A DNA stretch of 64,000 bases from JADKIH01 sp031385005 (GTDB lineage Bacteria; Bacteroidota; Bacteroidia; AKYH767-A; 2013-40CM-41-45). The stretch spans positions 72,948 through 136,947 of the forward strand of contig JANNBB010000027.1 of NCBI GenBank assembly GCA_031385005.1. Direction: 5' to 3'. The position numbers and the translations under genes are program-made. The notes beneath the pieces were generated by a model, which was given only the letters and a program-made list of their open reading frames with translations, searched no databases and had not been told where the DNA came from. How positions within the stretch are numbered: the stretch's first letter is position 1; the number at the start of each line of letters is the position of its first letter. Below, piece after piece: positions 44,570 through 53,008 of the stretch.

Positions 44570-45772
44570 TTACAAAAGTGCTTCCAAATAGTCAGCCCAT
44601 TGCTGCATCATCATTTGTCTCTTTTTGATGAACTGCGATCTATCGTAAGCAGCACCTAAAGCACCAATCGGCTTGTGTGCAAGCTGCGCTTCAATAATAT
44701 CAGGATCGTATTCTAATTCCTCTCTGATTGCTGTTCGAGCAAGTGCGCGAAAACCATGCGCTGTCATGCGATCCCTAAAACCTAGCTTTTGAAGTGCTAC
44801 CCTTACAGTCCCATCGCTCATTGGTTCATTCGGATTGATCTGACTCGGGAAAACATATTTTGTTTTGATGCGCCCTGTTTCTTCTTTCTGCTGTATTAAA
44901 ATTTCTATCGCCTGATCGGATAAAGGAACAATATGTTCTCTCCGAGATTTCATTCGTTCAGCAGGGATCACCCATACCTTTTTGTCGAAGTCAATTTCAT
45001 CCCACATTGCTTGGCGTAATTCCCCAGGCCGCACAAAAGTCAGCATCGATAGTTTTATGGCTCGTCTTGTTCGGGGATATAATCTGGCATCATTATTATC
45101 AAGAGCTTTCAGTAGCTCAGGTATTTCCTTCGGGCTGATTGCAGCAAAGTGTTTTGTCCGACGCGATTTTATTGCGCCTTGCAAATCTGCAGCAGGATTG
45201 TTTTTGCATTTACCTGTTTGAATTGCATAGCGGAAAATCTGCACGCACAATGAGCGGCAACGCGATGCCAAGTCTAAAGCCTCACGCTTTTCCATTCTTT
45301 TAAGTGCAATAAGAAGATCAGGTGCTTCGATGGTGTCAACTTTGTCTTTTCCGATAAAAGGAAAGATGTCTTTATTCAGTCTTTGCAAAACTGTTAAATG
45401 ATAACTCTCGCTCCAAGTTTCTTTTTTCAATTCAACCCATTCAAGTGCAACAGCCTTGAATGTATTCGTAGCATCCCTAATTACATTTTTCTTCTGATCT
45501 CTTTTTGTTTCTGATGGATCAATCGACTTTGACAGTAACTTCTTTGCGCTTTCGCGTTCCTCTCTCGCTTCTGCCAAGGTAACAAACGGATATGTTCCAA
45601 GTGCCAGCAATTTTTCTTTTGAATTGATTCTATATTTCAGTCGCCAGTATCTCGCTCCATTCGGCATGACATGAAGATATAATCCACCCGAATCGGCCAA
45701 TTTGTATGGCTTCTCTTTGGGTTTTGCATTCTTACATATGGTATCTGTTAAGGCCAATTGATACCCCCACAT
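44570..45772 (-). CDS. P4-type tyrosine integrase
   Basis: 400 aa. N-terminal DUF4102 arm-binding domain (LALTDTICKNAKPKEKPYKL, GGLYLHV) and a catalytic domain with Arg in TFVRPGELRQ, HGFRALARTA (His-x-x-Arg), LAHKPIGALGAAYDRSQF (His and nucleophile Tyr). This class is typical of proteobacterial islands and differs from the integrase at 36627. The first five codons overlap the first TGGGGGTA repeat upstream. Which side of it the associated element lies is not settled; I favour the mobilisation module to the right. Confidence 0.93.
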   Translation of the reverse strand: MWGYQLALTDTICKNAKPKEKPYKLADSGGLYLHVMPNGARYWRLKYRINSKEKLLALGTYPFVTLAEAREERESAKKLLSKSIDPSETKRDQKKNVIRDATNTFKAVALEWVELKKETWSESYHLTVLQRLNKDIFPFIGKDKVDTIEAPDLLIALKRMEKREALDLASRCRSLCVQIFRYAIQTGKCKNNPAADLQGAIKSRRTKHFAAISPKEIPELLKALDNNDARLYPRTRRAIKLSMLTFVRPGELRQAMWDEIDFDKKVWVIPAERMKSRREHIVPLSDQAIEILIQQKEETGRIKTKYVFPSQINPNEPMSDGTVRVALQKLGFRDRMTAHGFRALARTAIREELEYDPDIIEAQLAHKPIGALGAAYDRSQFIKKRQMMMQQWADYLEALL

Positions 45773-46021
45773 ATTTGGTGATACCCCCGATTATACCCCC
45801 AAAAATTTATTTAGCAAGGTTAAGATTGGCTCTTTAATATTAAATAAGCTGATCGACTTTCTTTGGTTTTCAAGATAGTTACCGATGCTTTTTAAACCAT
45901 AGTAGATTAATATTATGAAAAGATGGCGGAGACGAGAAGAGTCGAAAACATTTCCTATCCTGTTGATTTCTAAAATAACTCTCAACATCATTATTCTGAA
46001 GTACCCCCAAATGTACCCCCA
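45761..46021. repeat. Five TGGGGGTA direct repeats upstream of the P4-type integrase
   Basis: On the plus strand, RTACCCCCR occurs at 45761, 45781, 45793, 46001 and 46013. Two pairs are exactly 12 nt apart (45781/45793 and 46001/46013). They flank and overlap the integrase start. Likely integrase arm or excisionase sites; inferred. Confidence 0.8.
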
Positions 46022-46200
46022 ATTCAAATTAATGTAGGTAAAAGTTTGAAGTATTCAGTTCACGTCAGCATGTTGATAATAAGACTTTGATTGGTTGCTT
46101 GCAATGAAATAATATAAATCATTTCTACTAATTTGAAAAAACAAATTGCGATGAGCTTTACAAATATCCAAGAACTATACTTCTGCGAAACTAAAATGAG
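45773..46200. other. 428-bp region upstream of the P4-type integrase without a convincing gene
   Basis: Contains four of the TGGGGGTA repeats. A 78-codon minus-strand frame (45791-46027) starts and ends inside repeats, has no recognisable sequence, and is not called. The rest (46028-46200) is AT-rich with nothing I recognise. Confidence 0.5.
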
Positions 46201-48429
46201 TTAACTTTGTTTCGCACTATCCTCTTCGATAGTTGGAGGTGAAATGCTTTTTCTGATCTCATCGTCTTGAAAAGTGGTAATACCACTTTCAACATTGTGA
46301 TAAAAATATTTTCTAGTAAGATCAGCTTTCACCAAATCAGATAACTCTTCCGCATCTGGATATTTTTCACCCGTCGGAACTGTCGCCGTCGCGATTACAA
46401 AATCATAATCATCCAACGGTTCTTTATCTTCTGGCCTCAAAGCAGTCATCCATGGAAAATTCAATAATCCATTTTTTTGTATTGATGGTTCCTCGTGGCC
46501 GTGCCTGAAATCTTCTATTCGAAACTTTTCGTAATCATCATCTATCATTAATTGAGTGTGCCACCATTCGATGATTTTTTTCCTGTCATCAGATTTTATT
46601 TTATTCTCATTGAATAAAATTCCAATTACACACCATGGCTTGCCATCCTTATCGCAAGAAATAAAAGCTTTCTTCATCCCTTCTGCCTTGGCCAGCCAAA
46701 TGGCCTCAGTATTTATATGAGACAGACTTGTAACCGGATTATTTTTGAAAGGCCCGAGATACGCATTGCCTAGCTTTTCTCCGCCTACTTCATTGGAGAA
46801 AACCATCGTGTAAATATTTTTTGATGAAAGCCTGCCATATCTAATCGGTGCTTTCACATGAATGGCATTATCCTGAACTAATCTCGTGTTTCGCCAGTTC
46901 AGTCTTTTTTCTTCTTCATCCCAAAACAGTGAGCCAATTATCAAAACTCCACCTTTTAGGTTGAAAATGTTTTTCATCGTACTCTTCAATTGCTCCAATT
47001 CTTCACTCCAGTCCGCAAGATGAGAGAACAATTTCCATTTCACGTTATTCATAGATTTCGAAAGCTCCTCGCTAGTAAGTCCAACCTCCATGAGAAAGGA
47101 ACACACCAACAATATCTTCAACCTTTCAGAGAGGTAAAACAAGTCTGAACCCTTAAGAGCATGCTTCTTGCCATCGTTTGAATAATGTGTGTAATAATTC
47201 CTTGAACGTTTTACATCCAAGACAAATTTTTTCCTGTCGCCGAGTATCTTGTCAAGGATTGAATTAGCATACTTTTCAGTAAGCTCAGTAAGACGATCGT
47301 GCAATCGAAGGCTATTCCCCCAACTAAATTGATCACCCAGCCATTCGTGATATTTAGATGGAGTCAACTCAAGAATATCAGCTTTCATTGCTTGATATTC
47401 TTCCTTTGGCATTCTCGGATGATTGTGAACGCGAGCGTGGAAAGTTTCTGCCGATTGAGCTAAATTCAAAAAAGTATTTACGGAGAAACGATTACCGTTA
47501 TAGAACTGTTCAAACACCAAATCAAATGCTGGTTCCAAGAGTTCATATTTTTCAAACCAGCTCCTAATAATAACTGGAAACCTGTCTTTGATTTGTGCAT
47601 AGCTAAATATCATTTCAGGTGTACTCTTAGCCCTTTCATTCAGTTTTGCATTGGGCATAGAGAAGTACAGTTTAACTTCCTTCTTAACCGGTTTTCCATC
47701 GCCATAATCTTTTGTGTGTCTTTCGCCACGGAGCGTGACTGATATCGGGTAGGTGCTACCATAAAGAGCCAGGACTAAAAAATTCTGAAATGTAAATATA
47801 TGTTCCAGCAAATCATTAAAATCCATCTCCACCTTCGAGTGAACTTCGAATTCAACACGCTGCTCAATCGTTGCTTGCTTTTGGAAAAAATGTAGTCCCG
47901 GCCGTGTCGAAATAAAATTGAATTTTCCTTCGAGATCATTACTTAATGGGAAGATGATCTGATCGGGCAGCTTGTAATGAATCATAGATTCATAATTTTT
48001 TGCATTCTCAACTTCCTCATCAATCTTTCTGATGAATCCACTCACTCTGAGCCATTCATCAAGGTTGAATATTTCACTCGATATGCTATCAAATTTGAGA
48101 TCCTCAACACCGCCTGCGTATACGCCAATCATACAGTACAGCGGAGAATAAATGACAGACGGTTTGCCTGATTCTTCTCCCTGTACAAGCGTTGCTCCGC
48201 CTGAATGAGTCATCATGCACTTGTAGAGTGTTACCTTCTTGCTATCATTTGTTAATCCTAAAATTATTGACTGATCCTTATGTTCAGGTAATATTCTGTC
48301 CATGCTAAAACTGTCATACAACTCGAGTTCAGCGCCTTCATGGGGATCGTAAGTCAATGTCCCATATACTTTTTGTTCTGTGTTATTTGGTAGGAACCAG
48401 TATCCCTTAATAGTAAATTTCTCCATCAC
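46201..48429 (-). CDS. ApeA-like protein with HEPN domain and extra C-terminal domain
   Basis: 742 aa. Residues ~1-300 match the ApeA N-terminal domain pattern (FTIKGYWFLPNNTEQKVYGT, GGATLVQGEESG). Residues ~310-460 are HEPN: SRNYYTHYSNDG with R410 and H415 as R-x4-H. ApeA is an abortive-infection RNase that cuts tRNA on phage infection. A further ~245 residues (495-742) follow: VLIIGSLFWDEEEK, APIRYGRLSSKN, ATATVPTGEKYPDAEEL and TFQDDEI, a coherent separate domain I cannot name. The GSLFW region faintly recalls gamma-glutamylcyclotransferase-like folds. Confidence 0.75.
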   Translation of the reverse strand: MMEKFTIKGYWFLPNNTEQKVYGTLTYDPHEGAELELYDSFSMDRILPEHKDQSIILGLTNDSKKVTLYKCMMTHSGGATLVQGEESGKPSVIYSPLYCMIGVYAGGVEDLKFDSISSEIFNLDEWLRVSGFIRKIDEEVENAKNYESMIHYKLPDQIIFPLSNDLEGKFNFISTRPGLHFFQKQATIEQRVEFEVHSKVEMDFNDLLEHIFTFQNFLVLALYGSTYPISVTLRGERHTKDYGDGKPVKKEVKLYFSMPNAKLNERAKSTPEMIFSYAQIKDRFPVIIRSWFEKYELLEPAFDLVFEQFYNGNRFSVNTFLNLAQSAETFHARVHNHPRMPKEEYQAMKADILELTPSKYHEWLGDQFSWGNSLRLHDRLTELTEKYANSILDKILGDRKKFVLDVKRSRNYYTHYSNDGKKHALKGSDLFYLSERLKILLVCSFLMEVGLTSEELSKSMNNVKWKLFSHLADWSEELEQLKSTMKNIFNLKGGVLIIGSLFWDEEEKRLNWRNTRLVQDNAIHVKAPIRYGRLSSKNIYTMVFSNEVGGEKLGNAYLGPFKNNPVTSLSHINTEAIWLAKAEGMKKAFISCDKDGKPWCVIGILFNENKIKSDDRKKIIEWWHTQLMIDDDYEKFRIEDFRHGHEEPSIQKNGLLNFPWMTALRPEDKEPLDDYDFVIATATVPTGEKYPDAEELSDLVKADLTRKYFYHNVESGITTFQDDEIRKSISPPTIEEDSAKQS

Positions 48430-48555
48430 CTTGAATTTTAGGGGCGATAAAGATACTGCATTTGGCTGTTAAATTTTGCGAGAAAATCCTGGGGTGAACT
48501 CAACGGTCTTTCATTCCCCCCACTTCTAAAGCCCTGTCATTCAATGTAAGGTCGG

Positions 48556-49527
48556 CTAAATATGTTCAGCCGCCTTGATCAGCTCCATTCTGGTAATTTC
48601 GTTAATGTTCTGCTGCGCCCATTCGAAACCTGCGTAGAAATCCAAAAGGTAAAGTAGGTCACGCACTGACCGCATTACCCATTCAAGCGTGTCATGCTTG
48701 ATATGAGTTGTTGCCCCATGGACAATTTTATTTCTGATTTCAACCCCTTCTTCCAAGGCTTTCAGAATGTCTTTTGGAACGAAAACTAACTTGCCTTTGA
48801 TCTTCCTTTTGACAGGTAACTCCGGAAGATATTTCTTGAGCATTTTAACAAGTGGTGGAGAAGGAACATTTTCAAGAAGCCAGCTCGTCTCCGGTGATGT
48901 CCTTTGCACAAATTGTTTGAACGCCGTTTCTGCAGCAGCGATGGCAATCACCAAAGCACTCCGGGGGTTTTGGCTCTTTTGGGAATAGGCTTCAGAAAAT
49001 AGTTCATGACCGAAAGGCTCATCGATTTCATTGATAACAAGATCGTGGATGAGTTTTTTCTCCTCATCGCTCACGATCTTTTTTACAGGGAACAAAAGTG
49101 ACACTTCCACTTTGATTTGCGGGGGCACTGAATGCCATGCGATACTGTCTGGTGACCACTTCATGAATGCAGCGTTGCGTAGGAAATTATGAGCATCAGC
49201 AAGTCCCCGCACCCATCTGACAATCCGTATCGTTTGCTTCAATGTTGATGACATCTTGTGTGACACGTCTGTAATCAGTTCAACCAATTCTTCCGGGATT
49301 GTATGTTTCATGCCTTTAAAGCGTGATAAGACTTCTTCGCCATGCGGGCGTTGTAGAATGACTGTGGCTTTTAGGTCTCCAACTTTATTGCTCGGTTTCA
49401 ATTCTTCCTTTGGGATTTTCGTCAGATCAATGCTCAGCTCAGTATCATCCTTTACAAAATTGAATTTGATGTTGTCGCTCTCCCCCAGGTCAAGAGGCAT
49501 GATCGTATATTCATTTTTGAAATACAT
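48556..49527 (-). CDS. HEPN-like protein upstream of the ApeA-like gene
   Basis: 323 aa. The C-terminal half has SALVIAIAAAETAFKQFVQR and EIRNKIVHGATTH, where R265 and H270 form an R-x4-H HEPN motif. The N-terminal ~150 residues are mixed alpha/beta with no known motif. Same strand as the ApeA-like gene, 126 bp upstream, so the two may be co-transcribed. Probable RNase or regulator of the ApeA-like protein; inference. Confidence 0.65.
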   Translation of the reverse strand: MYFKNEYTIMPLDLGESDNIKFNFVKDDTELSIDLTKIPKEELKPSNKVGDLKATVILQRPHGEEVLSRFKGMKHTIPEELVELITDVSHKMSSTLKQTIRIVRWVRGLADAHNFLRNAAFMKWSPDSIAWHSVPPQIKVEVSLLFPVKKIVSDEEKKLIHDLVINEIDEPFGHELFSEAYSQKSQNPRSALVIAIAAAETAFKQFVQRTSPETSWLLENVPSPPLVKMLKKYLPELPVKRKIKGKLVFVPKDILKALEEGVEIRNKIVHGATTHIKHDTLEWVMRSVRDLLYLLDFYAGFEWAQQNINEITRMELIKAAEHI

Positions 49528-49754
49528 TTTCTTCGGAATATTTTATTGTGATGAAAGCAAATGTACTGAATGATTTAACTAAGCATGTCATGCAGATGAA
49601 TTCACAGTATACAATTCAAAAACAACCTATGGTTTTTGACGATGGTAAAGAATTCCAGTTTGAATAAGGCGCAAGGTATTTAAGAGCGCCTGATATCTCT
49701 TCTCGCCTTGATTTTAATCCTGCGCGACTATTATTGACACATCTTTAAATGCAA

Positions 49755-50618
49755 TTAAGCTTTGATCCGTGCTACGAAAAAAGGCCTATTGTACAACCCA
49801 GATTGAATGATTTTCCCTGTAAAACCTAATGCAATAAATTCGGTTTTCAGTCTTTCAAATTCAGATTTTGGGAGCCAAGGATCAATCTCAACTTCATCAA
49901 ACAAATTATTCGGATCAATATTCACAAAGAAATAATCTGAATCATCCCAAGGATTTTTAACTGTGTTGATGTTTATTTCATTTGTTGATGGTCTGCTAAA
50001 AAGTATTCTAACTTCTTCTTCATATGCGAATGATAATCTTTTAATTAGAAGTGTTTGGATAATTTCGACACCACTTTGAAATCCCATTAATTCAATCGTA
50101 TTCTTAAAATAATTTTCAATTTCGACATCAGGTACATACTCAACCTTGCCAATGAAATATGAAAGCATATGAAATTTATTTGTGAGATCATAGAATTCTT
50201 CCATCAACTTACTTACAGTCGATTTTACTTTTACGGCAGCAGGTTCTTTGCCCTTGTAATTTCGCCAGAGTCCATCACATTCCTTTTTCAATGTCCAACA
50301 CTGTCCGTAATAATTGTCTCGAATATTTTCAAATCCAACTTGGGAACCATCCTTTAATACGCCAACCGAATTTAGAAGAAAATTCTCGAAAGGGTCTTCC
50401 CATTTAAATGGACGAACTAAACATAGCTTTTTACTTTGCAAAGTTTTCTTGAACTTATCAATGCTAAATATTCGATAAATTGATTCAGTAATCGCTAAAT
50501 TAATCGTATTAATATCAATAAACTCGTTTTTATAAGGAAGCACATTTTGACCAGCATTCGTTAGTTGATCAAGTTGAATGACTTTTGTATGTCGGGTTTG
50601 TGGGTCAAAGATTTTCAT
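49755..50618 (-). CDS. DUF2971 domain protein
   Basis: 287 aa. Fits DUF2971: YRIFSIDKFKKTLQSKKLCL and KWEDPFENF near residues 50-80, YGQCWTLKKECDGLWRNYKG, GKVEYVPD, and KRLSFAYEEEVRILFS. The family is widespread in islands and thought to be defence-related in some neighbourhoods, but no activity is established that I can cite. Transcribed alone on the minus strand. Confidence 0.8.
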   Translation of the reverse strand: MKIFDPQTRHTKVIQLDQLTNAGQNVLPYKNEFIDINTINLAITESIYRIFSIDKFKKTLQSKKLCLVRPFKWEDPFENFLLNSVGVLKDGSQVGFENIRDNYYGQCWTLKKECDGLWRNYKGKEPAAVKVKSTVSKLMEEFYDLTNKFHMLSYFIGKVEYVPDVEIENYFKNTIELMGFQSGVEIIQTLLIKRLSFAYEEEVRILFSRPSTNEININTVKNPWDDSDYFFVNIDPNNLFDEVEIDPWLPKSEFERLKTEFIALGFTGKIIQSGLYNRPFFVARIKA

Positions 50619-50700
50619 TTCAGTTGGCTAAGATTTATTCAATTTAAATTATCATGATGACTCGTTGCTCAAGCAAAAGTAATGAAAATGAAGCCTTAGT

Positions 50701-50880
50701 TTACATTCTCGGAGCTGAACGACGGCGATGAATCACAGCCTGAATATTCCTTAAAGTGGTTAACAATTTTTGATATTCGTTTTGCTGATGTGCAAGTTCT
50801 TCAGCGACCGCGTTGAATTTTGAACGCAGTTCCAGATCAGACAGATATTCAAGTTCAGATTGCGAGAGGCCTTCAGTCAT
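50701..50880 (-). CDS. Small coiled-coil protein
   Basis: 59 aa, ATG at 50880, stop at 50701-50703. Sequence begins MTEGLSQSELEYLSDLELRS and continues as an amphipathic helix (HQQNEYQKLLTTLRNIQAVI) ending in Arg-rich HRRRSAP. The spacing of Leu suggests a coiled coil. It is more protein-like than the 81-codon plus-strand frame over the same bases. Function unknown; may be an accessory of the mobile element. Confidence 0.55.
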   Translation of the reverse strand: MTEGLSQSELEYLSDLELRSKFNAVAEELAHQQNEYQKLLTTLRNIQAVIHRRRSAPRM

Positions 50881-51287
50881 TAATTTCTTTCTCTGTTATG
50901 AGCCGTGACGATCACAGCCTTCAGGGACACGGAAGGTTGAGAGATGGATGTGATCTTTACGGTGTAAGAAAGATTTTAATGAAGGAATCTTTTGATATGA
51001 AAATCAGAACTATCTATTTTTGGGATACTTCTTTTGATCGGTTCAGAGACACAACGCAGGGCTGATTCGCCTGTTTTAGAATGCACTTGCATAAAATCGG
51101 ATGCAAAACACGGTTTCATCGGATGTTTATACTTATTTGCCGTTCTTATTTATAACCTAAAAATGAGATTCTTTCCGTTGTTAGGTAAAGTTTAAGGTAT
51201 AGTTAGTCTATGGGAACACTTAAAGTTCAAGTTAAGGGAAACCTTACAACTGACTTTAGTGGTTATTTTTTTAGTGGGGAGATGAAC
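50881..51287. other. 407-bp non-coding region before the plus-strand SD-led block
   Basis: Likely holds the promoter of the 51288-54421 block and that of the small minus-strand gene. I see no TAnnTTTG box of good quality and no clear hairpin. A short GCAAAACACGGTTTCATCGG stretch at 51103-51122 follows a similar GCATAAAATCGGATG at 51090. Confidence 0.4.
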
Positions 51288-51485
51288 ATGACTGACTACG
51301 ACCTTGAAGACCGCTTACTCGACCGCAAGGCAGCAGCAAAGTTTTTGAGCGTGTCGCCGGAAACACTTGCCGTGTGGGATTGCACCAAGCGTTACGACCT
51401 GAAGCCGATCAGGCTTGGCAGTCGTGCCGTGAGGTATCGGCTTTCTACACTTGAAAAATTTGTGGAAGCACACATGACGCCGTAA
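51288..51485 (+). CDS. MerR/excisionase-type HTH protein
   Basis: 65 aa from ATG 51288, chosen because GGGGAG at 51275-51280 is a good SD for it; frames from 51282 and 51210 are longer in the same frame. HTH_17: LLDRKAAAKFLSVSPETLAV, then the wing PIRLGSRAVRYRLSTLEKFV. Probable excisionase or regulator of the element, opening a block with primase, RadC-like and ArdC genes. Confidence 0.75.
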   Translation: MTDYDLEDRLLDRKAAAKFLSVSPETLAVWDCTKRYDLKPIRLGSRAVRYRLSTLEKFVEAHMTP

Positions 51486-51560
51486 GGCGCGTCCTTAATA
51501 ACGACTTACAATTTTGAATTTTATAATCCGGCAATTTTCATTGGATGGAAAGGAAGACCT

Positions 51561-52469
51561 ATGAATATCGAAGAAGCAAATTGTATCGAGCTGACAACAA
51601 TTCTTGACGAGCTTAAGTTGGAACCGGTGAAGGAAAAGGGTCATGAGCGTTGGTATCATTCACCGTTTAGGGAAGAGAAAACAGCCAGCTTCCATGTTCA
51701 TGCAGGAAAAAATGTCTGGTATGATTTCGGAGAAGCAATCGGCGGATCAGTCATTGATTTTGTCGTCGAATACCTTGCCTCCCAAGGCAAAGAAAATTCT
51801 GTAGCTGATGCGTTACGTTGGCTGACAGGCATGAACATCGTCCCGTCCCTATTTGCTGTTCCAGCAAATCCTGAATACAAAAGTGACGATTCATCTGTCG
51901 TGGTCAAGAATGTTTCAGCACTTCAAAATCATTCACTCATAAAGTATCTGCAATCAAGAGGGATTCCTTTTTCTTTTGCAAGAAAGTACGTCAGGGAAGT
52001 TTCCGCGTTCAATAAAAAAACCGGAAAGACTTTTCATGCATTAGGTTTTCCCAATGAGAACAACGGTATTGAACTTCGGAATGCATTCTATAAAGGTTGC
52101 GTTGCCCCTAAGACAGTCTCATTTATTCGTGGCGCTGTAGCAATGACAAAAGAGGTTCATGTCTTTGAAGGCTTCATGGATTTTTTATCAGTGATCTCTT
52201 CGCAAGGAAAAGGTGCATTGGATGGAGACGCCATCATCCTGAATTCTGTCGCCTGTCTTAAACACGCATTACCTTATATCCGGAATTACGGCTACGAAAC
52301 TCTTTTTTCCTGGATGGATAATGATCTTGCCGGATACAAGACAAAACTTGCAATCGAAAATTTTCTGCAAACACAGGCTGGCGTGACACATAAACCAATG
52401 AACAACACGTTTGCGCCACATAAAGATGTAAATGCTTGGCACATGAACTGTCTTGGTCTTAACGGTTAA
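51561..52469 (+). CDS. DNA primase-like protein (CHC2-like N-terminus, Toprim)
   Basis: 302 aa with SD AAGGAAG at 51550-51556. N-terminal half is like the zinc-finger region of mobile-element primases (YHSPFREEKTASFHV, WYDFGEAIGGSVIDFVVEY), though the Cys-His-Cys ligands are not evident. Toprim domain follows: HVFEGFMDFLSV with the Glu, and SWMDNDLAG with the Asp-x-Asp pair. Likely makes primers for plasmid-like replication or complementary-strand synthesis after transfer. Confidence 0.8.
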   Translation: MNIEEANCIELTTILDELKLEPVKEKGHERWYHSPFREEKTASFHVHAGKNVWYDFGEAIGGSVIDFVVEYLASQGKENSVADALRWLTGMNIVPSLFAVPANPEYKSDDSSVVVKNVSALQNHSLIKYLQSRGIPFSFARKYVREVSAFNKKTGKTFHALGFPNENNGIELRNAFYKGCVAPKTVSFIRGAVAMTKEVHVFEGFMDFLSVISSQGKGALDGDAIILNSVACLKHALPYIRNYGYETLFSWMDNDLAGYKTKLAIENFLQTQAGVTHKPMNNTFAPHKDVNAWHMNCLGLNG

Positions 52470-52497
52470 AACTTTTTTACATGAAGGAGATTTTAAA

Positions 52498-52968
52498 ATG
52501 CAAGAACAACTTAAACCAGATTTATTTTCCGTCACCGAAGTAGAACTCATCTATCACAACAAGGTGAAAGCATCTCAGCGCCGCATCGTCAGTAGTGCGA
52601 AAGAGGCTTATGATCTTTTGATGGATTGTTGGGAGCAAAACAAGCTCGACCTGCTTGAGCAATTTAAAATTATTCTGCTCGATAGAAAAAACAATTGCAT
52701 CGGGATTTCAAATATATCGGTTGGCGGTACGAGCAGTTGTGTCGTTGATCCGAAGATTGTTTTTGCGACGGCATTAAAAGCAAAAGCCGAGAGTATTGTT
52801 ATGGCGCACAATCACCCATCGGGAAATAAGTTGCCAAGCGAAAGCGATAAAAAGTTGACCAAAGATTTTGTCAATGCCGGAAAGATTCTTCAACTCAATG
52901 TTCTCGATCATTTGATCATCACCAGAGATGGATTCACCTCATTCGCTGAAGAAGGTCTTATTATCTGA
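52498..52968 (+). CDS. radC: RadC/JAB-domain protein
   Basis: 156 aa from ATG 52498 with SD AAGGAG at 52484-52489. JAB/MPN metal site is intact: AHNHPSGNKLPSESD (His-x-His...Ser...Asp). The upstream in-frame Met at 52453 overlaps the primase and lacks an SD. RadC-like proteins are common on plasmids and islands; despite the name their role in repair is doubtful and a metal-dependent hydrolase is more likely. Confidence 0.88.
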   Translation: MQEQLKPDLFSVTEVELIYHNKVKASQRRIVSSAKEAYDLLMDCWEQNKLDLLEQFKIILLDRKNNCIGISNISVGGTSSCVVDPKIVFATALKAKAESIVMAHNHPSGNKLPSESDKKLTKDFVNAGKILQLNVLDHLIITRDGFTSFAEEGLII

Positions 52969-53008
52969 ACTTAATTTTTACCACAACATCAACCCAAGGA
53001 GAAACTAA

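Noticed and set aside
45791..46027. 78-codon minus-strand frame upstream of the P4-type integrase
   Set aside because: It begins and ends in the TGGGGGTA repeats and has no recognisable protein pattern; the repeats explain the sequence better.
50820..51065. 81-codon plus-strand frame
   Set aside because: Overlaps the better minus-strand 59-aa gene and shows no domain or helical pattern.
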